Assembly: GCA_963755815.1 (NCBI GenBank)
Contig: CAVWLF010000021.1
Coordinates: 57,931-121,930 of the forward strand
Length of the DNA stretch: 64,000 nucleotides
Reading direction: 5' to 3'
Source of the DNA: Palsa-506 sp963755815
Lineage (GTDB): Bacteria > Actinomycetota > Actinomycetes > Streptosporangiales > Streptosporangiaceae
Both the position numbers and the translations under genes were made by a program. The notes beneath the pieces are model-generated. The model was given only the letters and a program-made list of their open reading frames with translations, ran no database searches and was not told the origin of the DNA. Shown here one piece after another: positions 31,333 to 40,451 of this stretch. Positions within the stretch are counted from its first letter, which is position 1; each line of letters begins with the position of its first letter.

Positions 31333-33783
31333 TCAGTCGGCGCCCGGCGCCGGGCCGGCCCCGGATTCCGCGGGTGACGGGGCCGCTGCCGCCGGGCCGG
31401 CGTCCGGCTGGGCGGCGTCAGCGGCCAGCCGCCCCCGCTGCCAGCCCTGCTGGATGGCCGCGAGCGTGGCGCGGGCCTGCTCCGGCGAGCGGTCACCGGG
31501 CATCTCGTCGCCGGGCGGCTGGCCGCCGGGCGCCGCGCTCGCGCCCGGCGCGCTGGTGCGGAGCTGCGGCGCCAGGTTCGCCTGCCGTACCCGCCGCGGC
31601 AGCAGCTCGCCCAGGTCGGCGGTGCTCGCGGGATCCTCCGTGGCCGTCCCGGCCAGCCCGAACCAGGAGGCGTCGCCGGCCGGGCCGGGCGGCTGGCCGG
31701 CTCCCGCATCCGGCGCGGGCGCCCCGGCGTAGCCCCCGGCCGGATCCACCCCGGCCATCGCCGCGCCCACCCCGGCCATCGCCGCCTCGGCCAGCTCACC
31801 GGCCCGGGCCGCGTGCCTGCCGGTCAGCTGGATGGCGGCCGCCTGCGGGCTTCCGGCTGCCGAGTCCGGCTCGTAGGTCCCTTCCGGGACGATCAGGCTG
31901 AGCGGTATGAGCACGATCGCGGTCGTCCCGCCGTAGGGGGAGGGGCGCAGCGAGATCCGCACCTGGTGCCGCCGGGCGAGCTGGCCGGCCACGAAGAGCC
32001 CGAGCTGGTCGCTGCCGGACAGGTCGAAGGGCGGCGGGTTTTCCAGCCGGTCGTTGATCTCGGCGAGCTGCTCATCGGTCAGGCCGAGCCCGCGATCCTC
32101 GATCTCCACCGCGAATCCGCGGCCCACCAGGTCGCCGCCGATCAGCACCGGGGTGTTCGGCGGCGAGAAGATCGCGGCGTTCTCCGCGAGCTCCGCGATC
32201 ATGTGGATGACGTCACCGACCGCGGGCCCGGCCAGCGCCGCCCGGGTGGTCGCGCTGACCTTGATCCGGGTGTAGTCCTCCACCTCGGCGACGGCCGCCC
32301 GGAGCACGTCCACGAGCGGCACCGGATGGCGCCATCCGCGCGCGGGGGCGTCGCCGGACAGGATGATCAGGCTCTCGGCGTGCCGGCGCATGCGGGTGGT
32401 GAGGTGGTCGATGCGGAACAGGCCCTCAAGCTCCGCTGGCTCCGCGGCGCTGCGTTCCATCGCGTCCAGCAGGGCCAGCTGCCGGTGCAGCAGGGACTGG
32501 CTGCGCCGGGCCAGGTTCCGGAAGATGTCGCTGACGCCGCGCCGCAGCCTGGCCTCGCCGGCGGCGGCCTCGACTGCCGTCCGCTGCACGGTGCCAAACG
32601 CCTCGCTGACCTGGACGATTTCGTTGGTCCTGGCGGCGATCGGCGGCGCTTCCCCGGCGCTGAGGTCAACATCCTCGCCTGCGCGCAGCCGGGCCATCAC
32701 GTCCGGCAGGCGCTTGTTCGCCAGGTCCAGGGCGGACTCCCGGAGCGCGGCCAGCTCGCGCACCAGGCCGCGGCCGACGATGACCGACACGATGATGGAC
32801 AAGATCACCGCGACCAGGCCGAGCCCGCCGGCCAGGATGAGCCGCAGGTAGGTGGCGTGCGCGGCGGACTGGGCCCGGTCGGTGAGTTCCTCTGACGCCT
32901 GCGTGCCCGCGCGTGACAGCCCGGCCGAGACCTCGCCGACCGCCTGCTGCCAGGCCAGCGGCGGCACCGGGGGCGGCCCGCCGGCCCGGGCCGGGCGCGC
33001 GCTGATCACCTTGTTTTCCAGCGCCAGCAGGGCCGCGGCGGCCCGCGGGCTGACGTCGCGCAGGTAGTAGCCGCGGTACAGCGGCTGAAGGTCAGGCAGC
33101 GTCTGGCCGGCCAGCGCCCGGCGCGCTCCCGCGAGCTCGGTGAAGAGCTGCTGATCGCCCGCCGGGAAGGACCGCGCCGCCATGTCGCTGACCAGGATCG
33201 CGTCCTCGCGCAGCAGCATCTCCTCGGATTTGCCCATCCGCACGAACGCCAGCGACTGGGTTACCACCTGCGGGCTGTTCTCCTGCAGGATCGCCTGGTT
33301 CAGGACGCTGTAGCCGTCCTCGACGATGTCGTTGTACTCGCTGAACGCCTGCGACCTGGTGATCGTCTGCGAGCTGATCCGCGTGCGCAGCGCGGGCAGG
33401 CCGGCCGCATCCTTGAGCAGGGCGCCGATGGCCGCCTTTTCGCCCGCGGAGGCGTTGCCGGTGGTGCCGTGCGAGGTGAGGGCCACCCGCAGCGCCGCCG
33501 CCGCCCGGCTGGTCTTCGCCTCCTGCGCCCGGAGCGCCGCCAGGTTCGGGCCGGTGGGGCTGGACAGGTAGATCATCGCCAGCGGGCGCTCGGCGTCGAC
33601 CGCGCTGAGGAAGGCACCGGCCGGCACGCCGGTGGCGTTCTTCAGCGTGTTCGCCCGGGCCAGGTTGATGGCGTCGCTCGCGGTCAGGCTCGTCGCGAAG
33701 ATGTACAGCCCGATCAGGGACAGCACCGGGACGAGAACGAGCAGCAGGATTCGCTGGCGGATGGACTTCAGACCTAAACCCAT
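31333..33783 (-). CDS. cvnA: Conservon sensor histidine kinase CvnA (NIT domain)
   Basis: 816 residues. Membrane segments lie at about 12-32 and 313-337, flanking a nitrate/nitrite-sensing-like extracytoplasmic domain. HAMP about 338-395; dimerisation helix with DHLTTRMRRHAESL (about 459-472); HATPase about 500-630 with ELAENAA (N535), EDRGLGL (D563) and DQLGLFVAGQLA. The C-terminal 170 residues are Pro/Ala/Gly-rich and disordered-looking. No response regulator lies next to it, as is typical of conservons, which signal through CvnB-D. Upstream gap 33784-34015 probably holds its promoter. Confidence 0.9.
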   Translation of the reverse strand: MGLGLKSIRQRILLLVLVPVLSLIGLYIFATSLTASDAINLARANTLKNATGVPAGAFLSAVDAERPLAMIYLSSPTGPNLAALRAQEAKTSRAAAALRVALTSHGTTGNASAGEKAAIGALLKDAAGLPALRTRISSQTITRSQAFSEYNDIVEDGYSVLNQAILQENSPQVVTQSLAFVRMGKSEEMLLREDAILVSDMAARSFPAGDQQLFTELAGARRALAGQTLPDLQPLYRGYYLRDVSPRAAAALLALENKVISARPARAGGPPPVPPLAWQQAVGEVSAGLSRAGTQASEELTDRAQSAAHATYLRLILAGGLGLVAVILSIIVSVIVGRGLVRELAALRESALDLANKRLPDVMARLRAGEDVDLSAGEAPPIAARTNEIVQVSEAFGTVQRTAVEAAAGEARLRRGVSDIFRNLARRSQSLLHRQLALLDAMERSAAEPAELEGLFRIDHLTTRMRRHAESLIILSGDAPARGWRHPVPLVDVLRAAVAEVEDYTRIKVSATTRAALAGPAVGDVIHMIAELAENAAIFSPPNTPVLIGGDLVGRGFAVEIEDRGLGLTDEQLAEINDRLENPPPFDLSGSDQLGLFVAGQLARRHQVRISLRPSPYGGTTAIVLIPLSLIVPEGTYEPDSAAGSPQAAAIQLTGRHAARAGELAEAAMAGVGAAMAGVDPAGGYAGAPAPDAGAGQPPGPAGDASWFGLAGTATEDPASTADLGELLPRRVRQANLAPQLRTSAPGASAAPGGQPPGDEMPGDRSPEQARATLAAIQQGWQRGRLAADAAQPDAGPAAAAPSPAESGAGPAPGAD

Positions 33784-34015
33784 GGCACTGGCCCCGGAGT
33801 CTGAGCGGACGGATATGTGATGGCCCTGCTACGCGGGAGAGTTAGAGATTCTCCTGGGGCATGGACAGTAGCAGGATCGGCATACCGTGCTGCCGTGAAT
33901 CGTCAACCTTCGGGCCATATCGCAACATGGCTGCGGGCTTTCCGGTCGGGACGGCGGCTGATGCGGCGCAGTGCGCGCCGGGCCCGGCGCGCCGGGCGGT
34001 TTCCCCCGGTACGTG

Positions 34016-34053
34016 CGCGGGCCGCGCCGTCATCCTTCCCGGCGCGGCCCGCG
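34016..34053 (-). terminator. Strong hairpin terminator of the sigma factor gene
   Basis: A 14-bp perfect stem (34016-34029 with 34040-34053) closes a 10-base loop; the stem is entirely G/C. It begins 9 bases past the sigma-factor stop codon in the reverse direction. No T-tract follows, the usual actinobacterial form. Confidence 0.7.
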
Positions 34054-34062
34054 GCACATCCG

Positions 34063-35355
34063 CTAGCTTGCGTAGTCCAGCAGCGGCTGGGCGCGGCTGG
34101 GATGACGCAGCTTGGACAGGGACTGCTTCTCCAGTTGCCGGATCCGCTCCCTGGTCAGGCCGAGTACCTTGCCGATCTCGTCCAGGGTGTGCGGGTTCCC
34201 GTCATAGAGGCCGAACCGCATGGCCATGATCGTGGCCTCGCGCGGAGTCAGCGCATCGAGCGCATGCCGGAGCTGGTCGGCCATCAGCTGGCGGTCAACG
34301 AGCTCCGATGCCGCGGGCGCGTCCACGTCCTCGATCAGGTCCCCGATGCTGGTCTCGCCGTCCTCGCCGATGGTGGAGTCCAGGCTGATCGGCTGGCGGC
34401 TGGTGCGCAGCAGCTCCTCGATCTGGTCCGGCGTCCGGTCAAGCTCGACGGCCAGCTCCTCCGGGGTCGGCTCCCGGCCGAGCCGCTGGTGCATGTCACG
34501 CTCGACCCGGCTCAGCTTGCTGAGCATCTCCAGCACGTGCACGGGCAGCCGGATCGTGCGGGCGGAGTCGGCGAAGCCGCGCTGGATCGCCTGCCTGATC
34601 CACCACATGGCGTAGGTCGAGAACTTGTAGCCCTTGGTGTAGTCGAACTTCTCGACTGCCCTGATCAGGCCCAGGTTCCCCTCCTGGACGACGTCGAGCA
34701 GGGAGAGCCCGCGGTCGCTGTACTTCTTGGCCACCGAGACCACCAGCCGCAGGTTGGCCTCCAGCATGTGGGCCTTGGCGCGCTGGCCGTCCGCGGCGAC
34801 CTCCTCAAGATCGCGGCGGTAGTCCTTGCGCAGGCCCTTGCCGGTGGCCAGCTTGTGCTCGGCGTACAGGCCGGCCTCGATTCGCTTGGCCAGGTTGACC
34901 TCCTGCTCGGCGGTGAGCAGGCTGGTCCGCCCGATGGACTTGAGGTAGGTGTGCACCGAGTCGCCCATGACGGACGTGTGGTCATCGAGGTCAACCTCGG
35001 CGGCGGCGTTCTGCGCGGCCGCGGCGATGGCGGCCGCCTCGGCGGCGGCCTGGTCAGTTACCTCAGCATCGGCATTCGCCCCGGCCCCGGCGGCACTGGC
35101 CGTGGCGGCGGCGTTCGCAGACCGTCCGGCGGCCGGCCGCTCCGGCTCGTTGCCCAGCTGTACTCCGTCCTCGGCGAGCTCACGGAGAATGGACCTGGCC
35201 TCGGCCGCGGAGACGCCGGCCTGCCCGAAGGCGGCACGCAGCTCCGGCAGGGACAGGTGACCCTGCCCCCGGCCGCGCTGGATCAGCTCGTCCACGTGGG
35301 TCATGGTCGACTCGTCGTCGTGTCTCGGGGACCTCGCAAGCGCTGTCCTCGGCAT
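34063..35355 (-). CDS. Primary-type RNA polymerase sigma factor (HrdB/SigB-like)
   Basis: 430 residues. A region 1.1-like helical domain lies near residues 18-65, then an Ala-rich linker (about 75-115), region 1.2/2 (DYTKGYKFSTYAMWWIRQAI and the RTIRLPVH that ends region 2), region 3, and region 4 (LTPREATIMAMRFGLYDG ... LGLTRERIRQLE). The -10 and -35 recognition helices are intact. Start ATG 35355 is fixed by AAGGGAGG 6 bases upstream. The length and the short region 1 suggest a HrdA/HrdD or mycobacterial SigB-type non-essential primary sigma rather than the main HrdB, but that is not certain. A SigR/SigH-type promoter precedes it. Confidence 0.92.
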   Translation of the reverse strand: MPRTALARSPRHDDESTMTHVDELIQRGRGQGHLSLPELRAAFGQAGVSAAEARSILRELAEDGVQLGNEPERPAAGRSANAAATASAAGAGANADAEVTDQAAAEAAAIAAAAQNAAAEVDLDDHTSVMGDSVHTYLKSIGRTSLLTAEQEVNLAKRIEAGLYAEHKLATGKGLRKDYRRDLEEVAADGQRAKAHMLEANLRLVVSVAKKYSDRGLSLLDVVQEGNLGLIRAVEKFDYTKGYKFSTYAMWWIRQAIQRGFADSARTIRLPVHVLEMLSKLSRVERDMHQRLGREPTPEELAVELDRTPDQIEELLRTSRQPISLDSTIGEDGETSIGDLIEDVDAPAASELVDRQLMADQLRHALDALTPREATIMAMRFGLYDGNPHTLDEIGKVLGLTRERIRQLEKQSLSKLRHPSRAQPLLDYAS

Positions 35356-35473
35356 GAGACACCTCCCTTCGTGGCGCATACATCGCGCGCGTACTGCTCA
35401 CTGCGCCAGGCGGCGCGGCCTATCGGCGGGGGCCCGCAGCGGTTGGTACTGTGCATCACGGGCACTATGTAGT

Positions 35474-35499
35474 AACGCTCTGCGAGCTAAATTGTTCCC
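35474..35499 (-). promoter_or_regulatory. SigR/SigH-type promoter of the sigma factor gene
   Basis: On the reverse strand GGGAAC (35499-35494) is followed after 17 bases by GTT (35476-35474). This matches the GGGAA(T/C)-N16-18-GTT consensus of thiol-stress sigma factors (Streptomyces SigR, mycobacterial SigH). It starts 4 bases past the menE stop and would give a leader of about 110 bases before the ATG at 35355. The stretch is AT-richer than its surroundings. Confidence 0.55.
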
Positions 35500-35502
35500 G
35501 TA

Positions 35503-36717
35503 TCAGGCCTGCATGCCCGGCGCGGTGGCCCGTTCGCGCAGTCGTTCCAGGTCGGGCTTGCCGGACGGCAGCAGCGGGATGCGCGCGACCAGCACGAGTT
35601 CCCGCGGCGCGGCGCGGGGCGGCAGTTTCTCGCGGACCCGGGCGCGCAGCGCCCCGAGCGTCGGCGGATCGGCCGGGTCGGCCGGCACCACGATCGCGGT
35701 CACCAGCTCCCCCCATTCGGGGTCCGGCCGGCCGACCACGACCGCCTCCCGCACGCCCGGGCAGGTCCCGAGCACCGCGGCCACCTCGCCGGCCACCACC
35801 TTCTCGCCGCCGGTGACGATCACGTCGTCGGCGCGGCCGCGGACCCGCAGCCGGCCGGACGGGCTGATCGAGCCGAGGTCGGAGGTGATGAACCAGCGGC
35901 CGTCCCGGGCCCGGCGGCTGAGGCCGGGCTGCAGCCGGTAGCCGGAAAACAGCACCGGCCCGGCGATCCGGATCCGGCCGTCGGCGCCGACCTCCACCGA
36001 TACCTCGTCGAGCGGCACGCCGTCGTAGACGCAGCCGCCGCAGGTCTCGCTCATCCCGTAGGTCGTGGTCACCCGGGCGCCCGCCGCGCTGGCGTCGGCC
36101 AGCAGCCCGTCCGGCATCGCGGCGCCGCCGAGCAGTATCCCCCGCAGCGCCGACAGGCCGGCGCCCGCGTCGACCAGGCGGCGCAGCTGAACCGGGACGA
36201 GCGAGACGTACGCGCAGCCGCTGGCCGCCAGCGTCCCGGGTTCCAGCCGCATGCTCACCACCGGCGGCACCCCGGCGATCAGCGAGCGGACCAGCACCTG
36301 CAGGCCGGCCACGTGACTGGCCCGCAGGCAGCACAGCCAGCTGTCGCCGGGCCGCGCGCCGAGCCGGTTCAGCGAGGCCCGGGCGGAGGCGAGCAGCGCG
36401 GCGGCGGACAGTTCCGTGCCCTTCGGCGGTCCGGTCGACCCGGAGGTGGCGATGACCACTGCTGTCTCGGGCCGGACGCCGGGCCGGGTGGCCGCGCCCG
36501 GCCCGGCCGGGGCCAGCCGCGTGGTGCCTTCCGGGGTTTCGATGGTGGCCGGGGCGAAGGCCCCGAGCAGCGCGTCCAGCCGCTCGCGCGGCAGGTCGGG
36601 GTCGAGCGGCAGGATCGCCGGGCCGCTCCCGTCCAGCGCCGCCGACAGCGCCTCCAGGAGGCGGCCGCCGGCCGCCTCAGCCGGGAGCAGGACCGCGTGC
36701 AGGGGCCGGGACGTCAC
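35503..36717 (-). CDS. menE: O-succinylbenzoate-CoA ligase
   Basis: 404-residue adenylate-forming enzyme of menaquinone synthesis, activating o-succinylbenzoate with ATP and CoA. AMP-binding loop IATSGSTGPPKG at about 89-100; YGMSETCGG near residue 220; the hinge Asp in FITSDLG and GRADDVIVTGGEKV; C-terminal catalytic Lys in LPSGKPDLERL. Short N-terminal domain, as in MenE relatives. Lies divergent from menB with about 50 bases between starts, so promoters overlap. The surrounding men genes make the assignment firm. Confidence 0.9.
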   Translation of the reverse strand: MTSRPLHAVLLPAEAAGGRLLEALSAALDGSGPAILPLDPDLPRERLDALLGAFAPATIETPEGTTRLAPAGPGAATRPGVRPETAVVIATSGSTGPPKGTELSAAALLASARASLNRLGARPGDSWLCCLRASHVAGLQVLVRSLIAGVPPVVSMRLEPGTLAASGCAYVSLVPVQLRRLVDAGAGLSALRGILLGGAAMPDGLLADASAAGARVTTTYGMSETCGGCVYDGVPLDEVSVEVGADGRIRIAGPVLFSGYRLQPGLSRRARDGRWFITSDLGSISPSGRLRVRGRADDVIVTGGEKVVAGEVAAVLGTCPGVREAVVVGRPDPEWGELVTAIVVPADPADPPTLGALRARVREKLPPRAAPRELVLVARIPLLPSGKPDLERLRERATAPGMQA

Positions 36718-36766
36718 GGTCGTAAGGTTAATCCGGGCAGATCAGGCATGGACCGGAGGGCGGCGC

Positions 36767-37861
36767 GTGACCGACTGGCAGGCGGCGGGACAGGACTACG
36801 CCGACATCGTGTACGAAACGGCTGAAGGTATCGCCAAGATCACCATCAACCGGCCGGAGGTGCGGAACGCGTTCCGGCCCGCCACTCTGTCGGAGCTGTC
36901 GGCGGCCTTTACTGCCGCCCGCGACGATCCCTCGATCGGCGTGATCATCCTGACCGGGGCGGGCGACCTGGCGTTCTGCTCCGGCGGCGACCAGAAGATC
37001 CGCGGTGACGACGGATACATCGACTCGGCCGGCGTCGGCCGTCTCAACGTGCTCGACCTGCAGGTGCAGATCCGGCGGACCCCGAAGCCGGTTATCGCCA
37101 TGGTGGCCGGCTACGCCATCGGCGGCGGGCACGTCCTGCACGTCTGCTGCGACCTGACGATTGCCGCGGACAACGCGATCTTCGGCCAGACCGGCCCGCG
37201 GGTCGGCTCGTTCGACGCCGGATACGGGTCGTCGCTGCTCGCGGCCACCGTGGGGCTGAAGAAGGCGCGGGAGATCTGGTACCTGTGCCGCCAGTACAGC
37301 GCCGCCGAGGCGCTGGCCATGGGCCTGGTGAACGCCGTCGTCCCGCTGGACCGGCTGGAGGAAGAGACGGTCGCCTGGTCCCGCGAGCTGCTGCAGAAAT
37401 CGCCGCTGGCGCTGCGCATGCTCAAGGGCGCGCTGAACGCCGTCACCGACGGGGCCGCGGGCATGCAGCAGTTCGCCGGGGACGCCACGATGCTCTACTA
37501 CATGAGCGAGGAGGCGCAGGAGGGCCGCGACGCCTACGTCGGCAAGCGCGCCCCCGACTTCGCCAAGTTCCCGCGCCGCGCCCGTGACCGGGCCGCCCGT
37601 GACCGGGCTGGCCGCGCCGGAGCAGCGGGATCTCCTGGCCGGCCTGCTGCCCGGGGTGCGCGCGTTCGCGATCCCGATGCGGACCAGGTTTCGCGGCATC
37701 ACGGTGCGGGAGGGCGCGCTGATCGAGGGGCCGGCCGGATGGGGCGAGTTCTCGCCGTTCGCCGAGTACGGCCCGCGGGAGTGCGCCCGCTGGCTGGCCT
37801 GCGCCATCGAGGCGGCGGTCACCGGCTGGCCGGCCCCGGTGCGGAAGTCAGTCGCCGTTAA
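36767..37861 (+). CDS. menB: 1,4-dihydroxy-2-naphthoyl-CoA synthase with anomalous C-terminal run-on
   Basis: Crotonase-fold enzyme that closes the second ring of menaquinone. Residues 1-272 align well in pattern: GGDQKIRGDDGY, the oxyanion loop GGGHVLH, QTGPRVGSFDAGYGSS and REIWYLCRQY. Start GTG 36767 has GGAGGG 6 bases upstream. MenB normally ends just after DFAKFPRR (about base 37576); here no stop appears in frame and reading continues 90-odd Arg/Ala-rich residues through menC in the wrong frame to 37861. A TGA in the expected place (37585-37587) is one frame off, so a single lost base near 37570-37583 would explain it. Confidence 0.85.
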   Translation: MTDWQAAGQDYADIVYETAEGIAKITINRPEVRNAFRPATLSELSAAFTAARDDPSIGVIILTGAGDLAFCSGGDQKIRGDDGYIDSAGVGRLNVLDLQVQIRRTPKPVIAMVAGYAIGGGHVLHVCCDLTIAADNAIFGQTGPRVGSFDAGYGSSLLAATVGLKKAREIWYLCRQYSAAEALAMGLVNAVVPLDRLEEETVAWSRELLQKSPLALRMLKGALNAVTDGAAGMQQFAGDATMLYYMSEEAQEGRDAYVGKRAPDFAKFPRRARDRAARDRAGRAGAAGSPGRPAARGARVRDPDADQVSRHHGAGGRADRGAGRMGRVLAVRRVRPAGVRPLAGLRHRGGGHRLAGPGAEVSRR

Positions 37862-38585
37862 CGTGACCGTCCCGGCGGTCGGGCCGCGGCGGGCGCATGA
37901 GATTGTCGCCGCCTCCGGCTGCCGCACGGCGAAGGTGAAGGTCGCCGAGCCCGGCCAGCCCGGCCCGGCGGACCTGGACCGGGTCGAGGCGGTGCGGGAC
38001 GCGCTCGGTCCCGGCGGCCGGCTCCGGGTGGACGCCAACGGCGCCTGGACGGTCAGCCAGGCGGCGCGGATGCTGCGGGCCATGGCCCCGTTCGGGCTGG
38101 AGTATGCCGAGCAGCCCTGCGCGACGCTGGCCGAGCTGGCCGAGCTGCGCCGCCTGGTCGACGTGCCGCTGGCCGCGGACGAGTCCATCCGGCGGGCGGC
38201 GGACCCGCTGGCCGTCCGCGCGGCCGGTGCCGCCGACATCGTGGTACTGAAGGCCGCGCCGCTCGGCGGGGTCGCCCCGGCGCTGCGGATCGCCCGCGAG
38301 TGCGGCCTGCCGGTGGTCGTGTCCAGCGCGGTCGAGTCGTCGGTGGGCCTGGCCGCCGGGGTCGCGCTCGCCGCCGCGCTGCCTGACCTGCGTTATGACT
38401 GCGGCCTGGGCACGATGAGCCTGCTGGACGGCGACGTCACGGCCACGCCGCTGGTGCCGGTGGCGGGCGAGCTGCCGGTCCGGGCGGCCGTGCCCGACGC
38501 CGGGCGGCTGGCTGCCTTCCAGTCCGATCCGGCGCCGTGGCGGGCCCGGATGACCGCCGCGGCGCAGTTCCTCGGCGCCGGATGA
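37584..38585 (+). CDS. menC: O-succinylbenzoate synthase
   Basis: 333-residue enolase-superfamily enzyme dehydrating SHCHC to o-succinylbenzoate. Catalytic KxK is in TAKVKV (about residues 112-117); metal ligands are the Asp in RVDANGAW, Glu in EYAEQP and Asp in AADES; the second-side Lys is in VVLKAAP. Two GTG starts lie 15 bases apart (37584 and 37599) because the start region is a perfect 15-base tandem duplication (37579-37593 and 37594-37608). Its stop overlaps the menD ATG (ATGA). Confidence 0.9.
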   Translation: MTGPPVTGLAAPEQRDLLAGLLPGVRAFAIPMRTRFRGITVREGALIEGPAGWGEFSPFAEYGPRECARWLACAIEAAVTGWPAPVRKSVAVNVTVPAVGPRRAHEIVAASGCRTAKVKVAEPGQPGPADLDRVEAVRDALGPGGRLRVDANGAWTVSQAARMLRAMAPFGLEYAEQPCATLAELAELRRLVDVPLAADESIRRAADPLAVRAAGAADIVVLKAAPLGGVAPALRIARECGLPVVVSSAVESSVGLAAGVALAAALPDLRYDCGLGTMSLLDGDVTATPLVPVAGELPVRAAVPDAGRLAAFQSDPAPWRARMTAAAQFLGAG

Positions 38586-40451
38586 ACCCGTCGACCGCGT
38601 TCGGCACGGTCTTCGCTGACGAGCTGGTGCGATGCGGCCTGCGGGAGGCCGTGCTGGCGCCGGGATCCCGCAGCGCGCCGCTCGCGCTGGCTCTCTACGA
38701 CCTGGCCGGGGGCCCGGGGCCGGCCCGGCCGGGGGAAACGGGGGATCGTCCCTCCGGGCCAGCGCTGCGGCTGCACGTGCGGATCGACGAGCGGTCGGCC
38801 GGCTTCCTCGCTCTCGGGCTGGCCAAGGCGAGCGGCCGGCCGGTGGCCGTCGTGTGTACCTCCGGCACGGCCGCGGCGCATCTGCACGCGGCCGTGATCG
38901 AGGCCGACGAGGCGGGCGTGCCGCTGCTCGTGCTCACCGCCGACCGGCCCCCTGAGCTGCGCGGTACCGGCGCGAACCAGACGATCGACCAGCTGAAGCT
39001 GTACGGGAGCGCGGTCCGGTGGTTCTGCGAGGCAGGCGTGCCGGAGGCCCGGCCCGGGATGGCCGGCTACTGGCGGTCGCTGGCCTGCCGGGCCTGGGCG
39101 CTGGCGTCCGGCGCGGGCGGCGGATTTCCCGGTCCCGTGCACGTCAACGTGCCGCTGCGGGAGCCGCTGGTGCCGGCCCCCGGTGCGGCCGGGCGGACTG
39201 GCCCCGGCGACGGGTCGGCCGGGCTGGCCGGCTGGCCGGAGCCGCTCGGCGGCCGGCCGGGCGGAGCGCCGTGGACGAGCATCGCCAGCGGCCGGCCACG
39301 GAGCGCTCGGCCGGCCCGGGCCCGGGGCCGGCCGCCGGATCCGCCGGGCTGGAGCTGGATGCGGCGCAGCGCGGGGTGATCGTCTGCGGCGACGGCGCCG
39401 AGGCGGCGGTGCTGCCCGGGCTCGCTGAGCTCGCTGAGCTGGCCGGCTGGCCGGTGCTGGCCGAGCCGTCCTCGGGCGCCCGGCAAGGTCCGAACGCGCT
39501 GTCGGCCTACCCTTACCTGCTGGATACGCCGGGATTCGTGGCCGCGCACCGGCCCGAGCTGATCGTCTCGGCGGGCCGGCCGGGCCTCTCCCGCAGCCAG
39601 CTCGCCTTCCTGCGGGCCGCGGGGCAGGCTGGCGGCCCGGCCCGGCACGTGGTGCTGGCGCAGGGCCCGGGCCGCTGGGCCGATCCGGCCCGGACCGCCA
39701 CCGACGTGGCCAGCGGCATCCGGCTGCGCGGGACGCCCGCCCCCGCGTCGGGCCCGCCGCGCCGTGAGCCGGCCTGGCTGGAGTCCTGGCGGCGGGCCGA
39801 CGCCGCGGCCCGCTGCGCCGTCGACGCGGTGCTCGATGAGACCGGGCCGCTGACCGAGCCCGGGCTGGCCCGGGACCTGGCCGCGGCGCTGCCGGACGGC
39901 GCGCTGCTGTGGGCCGCGTCCAGCCTCCCGGTCCGCGACCTGGACCGGCAGATGGCGCCGCGGGCGGCCTGCGGGTGCTGGCCAGCCGCGGCGCGAGCGG
40001 CATCGACGGGCTGGTGTCCTCGGCGATCGGCGCGGCGCTGGCGCATCAGGCCGGCGGCGGGGGACCGGCCTGCGCTCTCCTCGGTGACCTGGCCTTCCTG
40101 CACGACGCGCCCGGGCTGATGCTCGGTCCCGCCGAGCCGCGGCCGGACCTGTGCGTGGTGGTGGTCAACAACAACGGCGGCGGCATCTTCTCGGAACTCG
40201 AGCAGGCGGCCATCCCGGGGCCATTCGAGCGCGTGTTCGGCACCCCGCACGGCGCTGATCTTGGCCAGCTGGCCGCGGCCGCGGGCCTGCCCTATGCGCT
40301 GCTTGAAGACCCCGCGGACCTGCCCGGCGTGCTGGCCGGCCGCGGGCTGCGGATCATCGAGGTGCGCACCGACCGGGCCGCCGGGGCGGCATTGCGCGCC
40401 CGCCTGCGAGAGCGGGCCAGCGCCGCGGTCGGCGCGCTCGCCCGTGCGTGA
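38582..40451 (+). pseudogene. menD: MenD (SEPHCHC synthase) interrupted by two apparent frameshifts
   Basis: ThDP enzyme joining isochorismate and 2-oxoglutarate. All sections of a normal MenD are present but spread over three frames: residues 1-240 from ATG 38582 (LAPGSRSAPLALAL, TSGTAAAHLHAAV, TADRPPELR), then a second frame from about 39295 (GVIVCGDGAEAAVLPGL ... SSLPVRDLDRQMAPR), then a third from about 39965 (LASRGASGIDGLVSSAIG, VVNNNGGGIFSELEQA). Each switch equals one missing base. Isochorismate synthase, MenB, MenC and MenE are all encoded here, so a broken menD would be surprising; sequence error is a serious alternative. Confidence 0.8.
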
